A stretch of DNA of 64,000 nt from Rana temporaria (taxonomy: Eukaryota; Chordata; Amphibia; Anura; Ranidae), in contig NC_053492.1 in NCBI RefSeq assembly GCF_905171775.1, positions 182,974,278 through 183,038,277 on the forward strand, in the 5' to 3' direction. Made by a program: the position numbers and the translations under genes. The notes beneath the pieces are model-generated. The model was not told the origin of the DNA. It did no database searches and saw only the letters and a program-made list of their open reading frames with translations. Positions 1 through 11,070 of this stretch are shown here, one piece after another (positions within the stretch are counted from its first letter, which is position 1; every line of letters begins with the position of its first letter).

Positions 1-454
1 CCATTACTAGTAAAACAAAAATATTAATAAAAATGCCATAAAACTATCCCCTATTTTGTAAATGCTATAACTTTTGCGCAAACCAATCAATAAACGCTTA
101 TTGCGTTTTTTTTTTTTACAAAAAATATGTAGAAGAATACGTATTGGTCTAAACTGAGTAAAAACATTTTTTTTATATATATTTCGGGGATATTTATTAT
201 AGCAAAAAGTAAAAAATATTCATTTTTTTCAAAATTGTCGCTCTATTATTGTTTATAGCGCAAAAAATAAAAACCGCAGAGGTGATCAAATACCACCAAA
301 CGAAAGCTCTATTTGTGGGGAAAAAAGGACGCCAATTATGTTTGGGAGCCACATCGCACGCCCGCGCAATTGTCAGTTAAAGCGACGCAGTGCCGAATCG
401 CAAAAAGTGGCCCGGTCTCTGACCAGCAATATGGTCCGGGGCTTAAGTGGTTAA
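1..454. mobile_element. piggyBac-type TTAA MITE (family A), truncated by window start
   Basis: It ends GGCTTAAGTGGTTAA at 440-454, the reverse of the start of the complete copy at 46508-46920. The two share a long internal stretch in opposite orientation, including GACCAGCAATATGGTCC and a block around GCAGAGGTGATCAAATACC. The TTAA target and CCACTT terminus match the ends of the piggyBac transposase remnant near 52.3 kb. Confidence 0.75.
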
Positions 455-1559
455 AAACATTCTCAAGGTAGAAGCAGCACAGAACTACAACACATGCCAA
501 CAGAATATGAAATCATTTTTGTAGTATTGTGAAAAATAGTTATATGACAGCGTGTATAGCATTATATGAAGGTGTGAGCCTGTGGCACAGTTTGATCCCA
601 ATGGGGGTGCCGGGAGCACGGTATCGATACCATACCTAGACTTGATCTAAGGTTAACATAGCCAATTAACCTACAAAATGGAAGAATTCCTTTTCTTGCA
701 AATTTACGTGATGTATCATTGTTATCCCTACAGACGGAGCAATGTGTATTTTGCAATATCATATAACTCTCAGTATAAATGTGTTATTGTTCTGTTGTTA
801 AAACACCTAATAAAAACTAATTGAAAAGAAATTATTTTTGTATCTCACAATGAAGGTGTGGGAGTATGGAAATGTTGATAAAAGTAGCCATTTGCTTCAA
901 GGGTATAACCTTTTGTTGTACATACAAATAGGTCCAAAATAGTTTATTCTTCAAGTGCCATTTGAACACAATACAATAATAATAAAAAATCTCCTTTTGC
1001 AATGTATTAAATGTTTGCAGTTGTTTTGCACAAGTAGCTAGCAGGCATTGTTGTTTTATTACTGTTAAAGTCTGTGCAGTGAGAGAGTTTTTTTTAGAAG
1101 CTTCAGTGGCCTTGGGTTTTCAAACATCAAAAACTATCCAATAGACTTCCTCCTCATATATTTCACCAGTTAACATTGCCCACACTGACAAATACTACAG
1201 ACTGTTGTAAAATGAAAATACCTGTTGAAATTATTTGCTGACCAAATATAAAAAAAAAATACCATACAGGATGCTAGCATTGTCTTAATAACTTGAAAAC
1301 GGAACTTGGATCAACAAGAAAAATGAGCTTTGATAATAGGTGTGGACCTTCTCAGCCTTCCCAAGAAATCTGATGATCAGCAACTGTGTAAAGCATATTG
1401 TTTCCACAAAGCTAAGAAATGTCCTAGTGTTTGCAAATGTTCATGTGTTAGATGATGGACAAACACACTGGAGGAGATTAACTAAAACTGGTGTACACAT
1501 AATCTGATGCAGCTGTGCATAGTAACCAAACAGCTTCTAGGATTTATTGTCAAAGCTTA
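455..1559. other. Intronic sequence, nothing recognised
   Basis: AT-rich, with no exon-like splice-bounded reading frame and no terminal repeat that I can recognise. Confidence 0.4.
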
Positions 1560-1843
1560 AGCCTAGGTTCACACTGCTGCGAATTCAAAATCGCGGTAAA
1601 ATGCAAGATTTTACCGCGATTTTGCGGCTGCGATTTTGCCGCGATTTCGGCCGCAATTTAATGTAAATCGCGGCCCGAAATCGCAAAAAGTAGTACAGGA
1701 ACTACTTTTTGAAATCGCAGATGCGGCGTCGCACTGATTAGGACAGTGCCATTGCCGACAATTGCCGCCGATTTGAGATGCGATTTGACATGTCAAATCG
1801 CATCTCAAATCGTTCCAAATCGTACCCAGTGTGAACCAGGGCT
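1560..1843. mobile_element. MITE, family B (GGTTCACAC termini)
   Basis: Imperfect terminal inverted repeats AGCCTAGGTTCACACTG and CAGTGTGAACCAGGGCT bound 284 bp. The interior is built from repeats and inverted copies of AAATCGCGGC and ATTTTGCCGCG. Family B copies recur at 11071, 22308, 25407 and 25721. Confidence 0.75.
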
Positions 1844-1967
1844 AATTGAACAAGCTCAAGTTAGAAGCTGATTCTGTGTGCACCAGTTTTAGTAAATCTC
1901 CCCCCACTGTGGCCTTTAGTGCGAGTTTATTCAGTATAAAAGGTTTGCCAAATGTGGAGAAAGTGAT

Positions 1968-2426
1968 TAAAGGATCACTAAAGGAAAACATTTTTTTTGC
2001 TGAAATGACTGTTTACAGAGACATAAAAGTTAACTGATTCCTTTTAAAAATGATTAAAAATAGATTAAATTCAATCATATAATGTGCCTACAGTTTCACT
2101 TTCGTTTTTAAACTGGTTTCATGTGTCTGTGAAGTAAAGAGACCCACAGAACAAAAACAAACAAATCCAGGGCAGTGTTTTGTTTTTAAAATTAATCTGA
2201 TTGGTTCTGTTAAGTTTTAGACACACAGTAATGACAGCTTAGACCATCGTGAAAAGCTCCCAGTATGATGATTATAAGGAAAAAGGCAACCAGGAAGTGT
2301 GGAGATCAGAGCAGTTTTACAGCAACATCAAAGCAAAAACGAGCAATGAGGACATGAAACCAGTACTGCAGTAGGGTAAAGGAAGCTATTTAGCTAAAAA
2401 AAATATTTCCTTTAGTGATCCTTTAA
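1968..2426. mobile_element. TTAA-flanked MITE, family C
   Basis: It is bounded by TTAA plus AGGATCACTAAAGGAAA on the left and the exact inverted copy on the right, about 21 bp of perfect inverted repeat over 459 bp. TTAA duplication points to piggyBac or Kolobok mobilisation; no coding capacity is visible. Confidence 0.75.
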
Positions 2427-2722
2427 GCTGGCCACATGAATCATTTTTTTTGATCAACCAGCGGGCTGATTGAAAAAAAATGGATGGTGGAATCCTTCCT
2501 GCTGTGCTTTTGTGTTCTGACAGCAGGGACTTCTCCGCTGTCAGAATACACTGATCAGCGATGCAGCCCTTGATCAAATGAAAGTAATGCAAGAGAAGTC
2601 CCGTTCAAGAGAAGTTGATCATTAGGTCAACTTCTGCCAAGTGGGAATGGCCATAGATGAATTGAAAATTCGGATAGTCCCTGATGAACCGGCCACATTT
2701 CGATCCATCTATGGCAAGCATA
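2427..2722. mobile_element. MITE-like repeat, family D
   Basis: It starts AGCTGGCCACATGAATC, and internal pieces such as GTCAGAATACACTGATCAG recur in the copy at 21433-21682. The right end (GATCCATCTATGGC) is only loosely complementary to the left, so the element class is uncertain. Confidence 0.4.
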
Positions 2723-3700
2723 ACATGGGCTTTATTCATTTTAAAAAGGTACAGAAGTGCCTCACATATTTAATGTAGAACTAATCTTTTAAACACAAGC
2801 ATAGAGGAAGCCAATCCAGATCTGATTGAGGTTCTTGATGGCCCTGGTCATTGTGAGTCAGGCAGAAGGGCTGCCGTACTTGAGAATATCTTACTATTAT
2901 GCACAGACCATCGCATATTGGCCACTGTACCACTACATGCTGATCCACTGAGTTCCATTACGTAATGACCATTATTACCAAAGTTTTGTAAAAGTTCCAA
3001 GCTGCCCACAATATTTATATAAGAGTTACATTTGATGATTAAAGAAACTGAATTTCCTTGAGGCAAGGCAATAGTTGTTCAGAGTAGCCTGTCTGGTACA
3101 CACAGATAAGGGGTAAGCCATTCATTGGACCAATTGCACAATTTTGCAGTTTAACAATATGTAAAATATACATTTTTAATATGCTAAGCATGAACATGGT
3201 TACATGGATATTTAATTTCCTTTTATGAATTGTAACAGACATTTTTCTTTTTGTATGAAATTGAGAAAAAACATTTGCTGAAAGTTAAGCACACCAAGGT
3301 GGATTCCAGGTGCATTGTATAATTTCACGCAGTTTTAGACTTATCAGAATAATCAGTCCTGCAGTTATTTAAAGAGACTGTCCTTTATAAATGTATGGGG
3401 CTGCCATTGCTGACATCTATTTGGACAATGATAGTTCCCTGGATTTCATGCTAATGTTTTGGCTTCAATACTTTCTGGGTCTGGAACAAATATGGTGATC
3501 AGGAATTCTGAAATTTTTCTGATAATTATTGGAAATCTCTGATCATTCTGCTGAAGGGCTATACTTCCTATTCTCTCCAGATAGTGTTATCTCCACAGTC
3601 TCTAGTGCTCAGACTTAGCCACTACTGTGTACTCTACTCGGGGTATCTTGTTCCTAGCTACACCTACTGAGCTACCTATGAATCTCCTGTGTATTATGTA
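2723..3700. other. Intronic sequence, nothing recognised
   Basis: No conserved exon, no terminal repeats and no tandem array were detected. Short reading frames here look random. Confidence 0.35.
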
Positions 3701-3924
3701 CAGGGTGGGCCGTTTATATGGATACACCAAAAACAAAAGTTGGATTCAAAATGGCCGACTTTAAAATGGCCGCCATGGTCACCACCCATCTTGAAAAGTT
3801 TCCCCCCTTACATATACTAATGTGCCACAAACAGGAAGTTAATATCACCAACCATTCCCATTTTATTAAGGTGTATCCATATAAATGGCCCACCTGGGTG
3901 GATCCATATAAATGGCCCACCCTG
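3701..3924. mobile_element. Mariner/Tc1-type MITE with CAGGGTGGGCC termini
   Basis: TA dinucleotides flank CAGGGTGGGCCGTTTATATG on the left and its inverted copy on the right. The right end carries the inverted repeat twice in tandem (from about 3867 and from about 3900), so the terminal repeat has been duplicated. TA target duplication fits the Tc1/mariner class. Confidence 0.75.
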
Positions 3925-4480
3925 TATTTGTCTATCTACTTCTCATGGGAGCAATGAGGTAATATCCAATACAAATAAACTGTAGGGTAATAAAAATGAA
4001 ATTTTCCCCAGTAGTAATGCATGTAATACATCCTGAAATAGTTTATCATTAAACAAGTATATCTAGTACCAAAGCTAAGTCAGTTTCCACACAAATAGTA
4101 ATACCAAAGCAAATTGCTTCCTTATGATCAAGGAAGACATTTTACTTCCTGTTTTTTTTTTTTTTTTGAATAATGTTTTATTTGCCTGCTGAATAGAAAG
4201 TAAATAATTACCAGAAAATTATGCTTTGAGGGTTGAGTTCAATATTTTTTTTAGTTAATATTAACTAATCCACGTTAATCTAAATTGTAAAAGTTTCTGA
4301 ATAGCTAGTATCTCGTCTTGAAAATCGCTGCCATCAACATATCAGCAATGCCAAAATCCTTTGCATTATTCTGTTCTTCAGTTTCTGGAGATCAACCTGA
4401 GAGATGGTCCATTCTACAGCACCTACCCTTTTTCTACCATGGTCAGCCACAACCCAGTTACTCCAAGGATTTGAATCATA
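3925..4480. other. Intronic sequence with a poly-T run
   Basis: It holds a run of about 16 T at 4150-4166; otherwise nothing is recognised. Confidence 0.35.
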
Positions 4481-4735
4481 GGCCCCGTACACACGTCCGA
4501 GGAACTCGACGTGCCAAAACACATTGAGTTCCTCGTCGAGTTCAGTGTTGAAGCCGCCAAGGATCTCGGCGAGCCGACTTTCCTCATTGAACAACGAGGA
4601 AATAGAGAACATGTTCTCTATTTGGCCCGACGAGTTCCTCGTCGGCTTCCTCGCTGAAAAGTGTACACACGAATCCAGCTCCGACCGAGTTTCTGGCTGA
4701 ATTCTGCCGAGAAACTCGGTCGTGTGTACGGGGCC
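4481..4735. mobile_element. Palindromic MITE, family E (GTACACACG termini, TCGTCGAG arms)
   Basis: Termini GGCCCCGTACACACG and CGTGTGTACGGGGCC enclose arms made of repeated, mutually complementary GAGGAACTCG/CGAGTTCCTCG motifs. Close copies lie at 19744, 35920 and 59444. Confidence 0.85.
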
Positions 4736-5773
4736 TTATAGCAGTAGCGGTAGCATTGATCTGCTTGAAAAAAACATCATGGCAGGCAGCTCTTGTGACA
4801 GATAGGGAAATCTGATATAGCAAGCCGATCAGAAAACACTGAGTGGCCACCAAAAGCACACTCTACCATTTATTAAAAATATAAAATTAATTATACTTGC
4901 ACACATTTCCGGCACCTCATCTGGATCTGGGGAACACATCAGCAGGTTTTATTGTGTTGGCTTACATTTTATGTTTGTGAGTATTTTTCCATCCTATATT
5001 TTAAATAAATGGTGGTGCATAATTAATAAGGCCAGTGCACCCTATGTTTTCGGTTTTATCTACAAATCATATTTCAGCACTAAAATAAATCCAGTAGATA
5101 TTCACTAAGAAAGATCCAGTTTTAGACAAACCAGAAACTCATATGCCAGCCAAACGAATAACCCATCCTCTTCTCACCATGTCTCAGTTTTCTGGTAGGT
5201 AAAGCAGTACTAAGGGCATAAATACAACACACAGAGGTGAGAAACACAGCAAAAAAAAAAAAGAGGCTTCACCGAAGGATCAATGCCCAAAACTAAATAG
5301 GTGAGGTAGAACCTTAAAACAAGAGGGGAACGTTCTACACAATAAAGTGGAGAGCATGGGGACTCAACCTGACGCTCTAGACCAAAATGGAGAAGGTCAC
5401 CACATGAGAATGACTCCATATGGAAGAAAATACTGAACCTAAGCCAGCAGGAAACTGATTAGCCAGAAGCCACCAAAGATATGTGCAGCAAAAATGTAAC
5501 TATCGAAAATGGGAGAAATGACTCACAAACTCATGTGATCAACAAGAAAAAAGTAACACTGGGGATTACCCCCACAAGAAAAAGGTCATATGAGCAAACC
5601 AATTTCAAAAACATGTCCAGGCAAGAAAGACTAGCTTGTCTTCACAGAATGCCATAAGCTTGATATCCCTAACCCTTCGCGTCAAGGGGGATAGAGCAGA
5701 CGAGCAGACGATCAACCTTGCTAAGTGAAGTACACCAGAGAATATACAACCCAAGTCCCAAAAAGTTTGGCTG
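4736..5773. other. Intronic sequence, nothing recognised
   Basis: No splice-bounded conserved frame, terminal repeat or tandem array was detected. Confidence 0.35.
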
Positions 5774-6163
5774 CTGTGTAAAATCTACATTAAAACAGAA
5801 TGAAGTGATTTGTAAATCTCATAAACCCATATTTTATTCACAATAGAAAACATATATCAAATCTTTAAACCGAGAAATATGTATAATTTTAAGAAACAAA
5901 ATAAGGTCATTTTGAAATTGATGACAGCAACACGTCTCAAAAAAAGTTGGGACAGGGCCACAGTCTAGAATCCTCTATTCTTTTGTCTGGGAACCGAGGA
6001 GACCAGTTGCTAAAGCTTTGGGAAAGAAGTGTTGTTCCATTCTTGCCCAATATAGTATTCTAACTGCTCAACAGTACTAAGTTTTCTTTGTTGTATTTCT
6101 GGTTTCAAGATGCGCCAAATATTTTCAGTACATTAAATGTTTGGACTGCTGGATGGCCAGTTA

Positions 6164-8280
6164 CAGTGGGTACAGAGAAGAATCACCCCCTTTAAACAAA
6201 TTAGATTTTATTGCTTTGCAGCCTGAAATGAAGAAAGACACAGTTTTTGATTTACCCAGCTGTATTTACTCTACAACGTATAACATCCAAGTGAAAGATA
6301 TAACACCAACATGTCATACATTTAAAAAAAAAATCAAAAACAGAATCACTGAGTTGGAAAAAGGATCACCCCCTCCTAAAAATGATTTATAAACTCAATC
6401 AGTTGTAGCTAATCACCTTCTCAATGGCACACAAAGCCATTTGACTTTCAATTGTGGTCATCTTGATTAGCTACGCGTGAAAAGAGTTTTCTTGGAGCAT
6501 TTCAGATCTCCAGGATAAAGTTCTGGACAGGCACAAGTCAGAAGATGGGAAAAAAAATCAAAGGCTTTATCAATGCCTAGAAGCACAATGCAGTCTATCA
6601 TTAACCACTTGCCCACCGGGTTAATTCTGGCACTTCTCTCCTTCATGTGAAAATCACAATTTTTTTGCTAGAAAATTAATCAGAACCCCCAAACATTATA
6701 TATTTTTTTTTAGCAGACATCCTAGGGAATAAAATGGCAGTCATTGCAATACTTTTTGTCACACCGTATTTGCGCAGCGGTCTTACAAGCGCACTTTTTT
6801 TGGATAAAAATCACTTTTTTGAATTAAAAAATAAGACAACAATACATCTTGCCCAATTTTTTTATATATTGTGAAAGATAATGTTACGCCGAGTAAAATG
6901 ATACCCAACATGTCACGCTTAAAAATTGCGCCCGCTCGTGGCATGGCGTCAAACTTTTACCCTTAAAAATCTCGATAGGCGACGTTTAAAAAATTCTACA
7001 GGTTGCATTTTTTGAGTTGCAGAGTAGGTCTAGGGCTAGAATTATTGCTCTCACTCTAACGATCGCGGCGATACCTCACTTGTGTGGTTTGAATACCGTT
7101 TTCATAATGCGGGCGCTACTCGCGTATGCGTTTGCTTCTGCGCGCGAGCTCGTCGGGACGGGGCGCTTTAAAAAATTTTTTTGGCTTTTCTTATTTATTT
7201 TTATTTAGTTTTATATTTTTTTACACTGAAAAAAAAAATTGATCACTTTTATTCCTATTACAAGGAATGTAAACATCCCTTGTAATAGAAAAAAGCATGA
7301 CAGGTCCTCTTAAATATGAGATCTGGGGTCAAAAAGACCTCAGATCTCATAATTAGACTTAAATGCAAAAAAAAAAAAATGTCATTTTTTCAAATGACAA
7401 AAAAAAAAATGTTTCTTTAAGAGGCTGGGCGGGACTGACGTTTTGACGTCACTTCCGCCCAGCAGAGCTATGAGGACGGGTGAAGGAGATTTCTCCTTCA
7501 GTCCCGTCCCCGCTCAGCTGCCGGACACATCCGATCCCCTCCGCCGCTACCGACGGCTCCGGTAAGCGGCGGAGGGCGCGGGAGAGCGGCGGGAGGGGGG
7601 GGGGGGGCCCTCTCCCGCCACCGATAACGGCGATCTCGCGGCGAATCCGCCGCGGAGACCGCCGTTATCGTGTACACCACCGCCCCCTGAAAAGATGAAT
7701 ATCTCGGTTGTGGCAGCAGCTGTTGCCGTTATCGAGATATTCAACTTTAAAAAGAGGACGTCTTTTTGACATGGGGCGGTGGTCAAGAGGTTAAGAAGTG
7801 GAAGGTATTTGGTACAACACAGACCCTCTCTGGATCAGGACATTGCTCCAAGCTGAATTAAAGGTCAAGAAGGAAACTGGTCAGAGAGGCTACCAAGAGG
7901 CCTACAGCAACTGTGAAGCAGTTGCAGGTATTTATGGCAAAGAGTAGTCATTGTGTGCATGTAACAACAATATCACAAATTCCCCACAAATGTGGCTTGT
8001 ATGGGAGGGTTGCACAAAAAAAGCCACTTCTAAAGAAATGCTACATACAGTCACGATGAGCTTTGCCTTGAAATTTCTGAGGCCACATGATAAAAGGTGT
8101 AATGGTTAGATGATACTAAATTAAAATGATCTGGCCTCAACACCAAACAATATGTCTGGTGGAAATCCAATACAGCTCACCATCCAAATAACACCATGTC
8201 TACAGTAGAGCATGAAGGTGGTAATATCCCGTTATGGGGGTGTTTCTCTGGACCTCAGCGTTACAATGCTGGATCCGCTG
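6164..8280 (+). mobile_element. Tc1-like element 3 (plus strand), 3'-truncated and split by a TTAA element
   Basis: It starts with TA then CAGTGGGTACAGAGAAGAAT. After removing 6605-7794 the sequence reads straight across from GCAGTCTATCATTAA to GAAGTGGAAGG. The transposase part (about 7795-8280) retains QYVWWKSNTAHHPNNT and GGNIPLWGCFSG, typical of a Tc1 catalytic region, but it has many stops. No right terminal repeat is found. Confidence 0.65.
6605..7790. mobile_element. piggyBac-type TTAA element (family A, long form)
   Basis: It is flanked by TTAA at 6601-6604 and 7791-7794. Termini CCACTTGCCCACC and GGTGGTCAAGAGG are inverted. The flanking Tc1 sequence rejoins without loss when it is removed, so the boundaries are secure. 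The 1.2-kb interior has no long reading frame. It contains several hairpins, for example around 7316-7350 and 7625-7665, and a GC-rich block at 7500-7680. Confidence 0.85.
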
Positions 8281-8399
8281 GATGGGTGAGTATATGAAAT
8301 GTGCAAATACCACCTTATGGTAAGTAAGGGTGAAAAACAAATTGGCGAGGCGGGGGTGGGGTGGTGGATGGCGATCAGCTGTAGCTTGCATTTTTGGCA

Positions 8400-8690
8400 T
8401 GGCATAGAAAACTGACGTGATTTTTGGAAGTATTCCTGAGCCCATGCAGTGACATCCATCACAGAATCATGCCTGTTTTTAATGCAGTGCCGTCTGAGGG
8501 CTAGAAGATCACAGGCATCCAATATTGCATTTCAGTCTTGTCCCTTGCACACAGAGATTTCTCCAGAGTTTCAGAATCGTTTGATGATATTATGTACTGT
8601 AGATGATAATATAATTAAAGTCTTTACGATTGTACTTTGACGAACATTATTCTGAAATTGTTCCACTTTTCACAGATTGATGAACCTCTG
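8400..8690 (-). pseudogene. Tc1-like transposase remnant (N-terminal part)
   Basis: On the minus strand it reads ALRRHCIKNRHDSVMDVTAW followed by AQEYFQKS, a block I recognise from vertebrate Tc1-family transposases. Upstream bases (around 8560-8690) encode the start MGRGSSI and a degraded helix-turn-helix segment. Stops and small indels separate the pieces, and the catalytic DDE portion is missing because the element is interrupted at about 8400. It cannot encode a working enzyme. Confidence 0.65.
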
Positions 8691-8778
8691 CCCATCTTCA
8701 CTTCTGAAGACACTCTAAGTTTCTAAGATGCTCTTTTTATACCCAATTATGTTACTGACCTGTTGCCTATTAATCTAA

Positions 8779-9746
8779 TGTAGCGCTACCCCCCGAAGAA
8801 GCTTCTGGACTTTGGGCTTACTTCCACAAACAGCAACCACAACTAGGCAAAAGGAATTTTCCACAATCTCTCCGATGGCTCACGAAACAGTTTAGGGGTT
8901 TTTGGTTTTAAGTGTTTATTTTGGAAACATAGAGCTTGAATGAGATGTATGGGTACATGGGATGCCCAGAACTGACAAAATTACAAACCCCAAACAAACG
9001 GTTGAGGAACTGCTAAAGTCTTTGGCTGCTATAATCCAAAGTGAACTGTGAGTAAAGGTGAAGCTGCAACAGGCAATAAAAGTCCCAAAGACACAGCACC
9101 TGGCTATATTGCATGGCACCTGGCTGCTCTATGTTCAAAGTTAGAGGTGTTTTGGTTCTCCTGGCTGTCTGCACTCAAGTTACCCCTGGTCCCAGATACA
9201 TGAGGTATTGCACTTCTCTGTCCTCTCCTCCTTTTGGGTGTATGGCTGGCTTGTACTTACTCAGTGTCCTTAAGTAGCTTCAAGAATCCAGAAGGTTGCT
9301 GTACTGGCCTTCTGCTGAACAGGCTGCTTCTGGCTTGGCTTAAAGTTTGCAGCTAAGCTTAGCTGAAATTGCAGCTGAGTAATGTCCTGGAACTTCCTTT
9401 TTCTCTTTCTCTCCTCTTGATATTTCTATTCTGACTCAGGGGGGCAGAGCCCCCAGCACAGGGGTAACCTCTAGATGGCTAGACCCTAAACTCTGCTCCT
9501 AAATTGCCAAGTTTCTAAAAATGTGCGGGCCGCTTCTCCACCTTCTTGGCTTGCCTCTCAGGGATTGGTGGAAGCTCCATGAATATTCAGGCTGCAGTCT
9601 CTGTCCCTCTGCCCACTATGTTCTGGAAACATCTAGTGAGTTCCAGAAGACAGGGGGAGGTAACAGAGCCACAGCCTATGAAGAACTGTCCAGTCTCAAT
9701 TGACACAATCTCCTTTGCCTACACCAGCAACAGTAAGAACACTACA
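8779..9746 (-). mobile_element. Putative solo LTR inside Tc1 element 2
   Basis: This 968-bp block starts TGTAGCGCTACCCC and ends ACACTACA. Its left edge matches the reverse strand of the LTR-like block at 53475-54448, which has nearly the same length. An AATAAA polyadenylation motif on the minus strand (around 8920) sets the orientation. The Tc1 family sequence resumes on each side. No clear 5-bp duplication remains, so the superfamily (Gypsy or ERV) is undecided. Confidence 0.55.
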
Positions 9747-9985
9747 CAACTTGATAAATGTTCTTCCAGCTCTTCCTTGTTAGTATCATATTTTGCCAGC
9801 TTTTTGTTGCCCTGTCAACTTTTTTTTGGAGACATGTTGCTGCCATCAATTTCAAAATTACTTTTTTTTTCTTAAAATTGTAAATTTTTTCAGTTTAAAC
9901 ATTTAATGTTTTCCATTGTAAATAAAATATGGGTTTAGGAGATTTGCAAATCATTGCATTCTGTTTTTATGTAGATTTAATGCAG

Positions 9986-10664
9986 TGTCACAGAAGTGCA
10001 TGAAGAGACCTCTAAGACCATTGGAGAACTTAAGGGTATCATACAAAGTCAACATGATAGAAGCAAGACACCCCCATAGGGTAGGCAGGAATAAAAATCA
10101 GACCTCCCAGATTGGTGAGCTTGGGCTCACCAGAAAACATTCAGAATGAAGGTAAAACATCCACCCTGGGGTCTGCAGAGGAAACCTGTAGAGCCTGTCT
10201 AACACAGACCCCATCCATGTGTTGGTCCTGTGACGCATCAACAGCTGTGGAGCAAGGAAAGGAATCTTCTCCAAAATGCTAAGGGAATTTCTCTGATTAA
10301 GGACCATGCAAGCAAAAGTATCTGGCGGACCTTGCCCATGAAGCTGCTGACCAGCCAAATAAGGAAATAAATACTTTCAGTGAAAATCTAGGGTGATCTA
10401 CCTTATTGGAGCTGAAGAAAAGACATCTACAGTATACCCCCTAGGACACTAGCAAAGCACTGAGACATGCTGGGTAGGTAGAGGAGGGCTTATATTGATG
10501 GCTGATTTACAACTTTTCTGTTTGCTAGGGTCCAAACACTTTGTAGGCTGCGGCGTAACTCAACTGTATCTGAATTCCTGTGTCCATCAAATGACAAGAA
10601 GGAAATCATGTTTACTTTTTCCTTTGTAGGTAGATACTTGGATTAAAGTGTGATGGACACTTAC
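9986..10664. other. Intronic sequence, nothing recognised
   Basis: It lies immediately 3' of the last MCF2 exon in the window. No DH-domain exon, terminal repeat or tandem array was detected. Confidence 0.35.
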
Positions 10665-10842
10665 CTAGAGATGTTGGCCTGGCTGTCTTAGGGGAAGCTC
10701 TCTTTGGTGAAGACTCAGGATGTGGAGCTACAGGCTGTACAGGTCTAGTTTGTTTGGCTGCTAGTTTTTTTAAGCTTGCTTGTCTCTTTTCAAACATTTC
10801 CTGAACATCAGTCAGCTTCTGTAGTACTTTTTGAACACTTGC
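10665..10842 (-). CDS. MCF2: MCF2/DBL-type Rho-GEF, exon 6 of 6, linker before the DH domain
   Basis: This is a 178-nt exon with acceptor TTTATTCCAG and donor GTAAGTGTC, phase 0 at its start and one spare base at its end. It encodes ASVQKVLQKLTDVQEMFEKR, then QASLKKLAAKQTRPVQPVAP and HPESSPKRASPKTARPTSL. LKKLAAKQTRPVQPVAP is shared by MCF2 and MCF2L. The following PESSPK and SPKT stretch resembles MCF2 more than MCF2L, as I recall the human proteins, and this is why MCF2 is chosen. It forms the end of the last spectrin helix and the start of the linker to the DH domain. No DH or PH exon was found in 1-10664, so the downstream intron runs off the window. Confidence 0.9.
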
Positions 10843-11070
10843 CTGGAATAAAGAACAAGTTAAACATCAATTAGTATTTGAAAAAATAGTATAATTATAT
10901 TCTTTTTAAAAATGTACTGCTTTACAATCATTTATTTACATTATTCATACACATTAGCAACAACAGCAAGCAGCCTTGTTCAAGCATGTAGTTAAAGTTG
11001 GGTTCCAGGCAAATGTGGTTAACATACATACAGTAGAGGCAGATTTGGTGACCTTTTCTTCCTACAGTTA

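Larger units (their letters stand above)
5774..9985 (-). mobile_element. Tc1-like element 2, interrupted by at least three later insertions
   Basis: Inverted ends at 5774-5830 and 9930-9985 share AAATCTACAT, AACAGAATG and AAATCTC blocks. Both ends also carry the internal motif reading GACGTGTTGCTG or its variant on the minus strand. The 3' part of the element is at 5774-6160 and its promoter-proximal part at 8400-8778 and 9747-9985, all minus strand. The gaps hold a plus-strand Tc1 (6164 to about 8280), a TTAA element inside that (6605-7790), and an LTR (8779-9746). Confidence 0.7.

Noticed and set aside
7480..7786. Arg/Pro-rich reading frames on both strands
   Set aside because: They come from a GC-rich part of a TTAA element and have no domain, splice context or conservation.
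10098..10358. Minus-strand 86-codon frame as a possible downstream MCF2 exon
   Set aside because: The sequence has no DH or PH domain motif and lacks splice signals at sensible positions.
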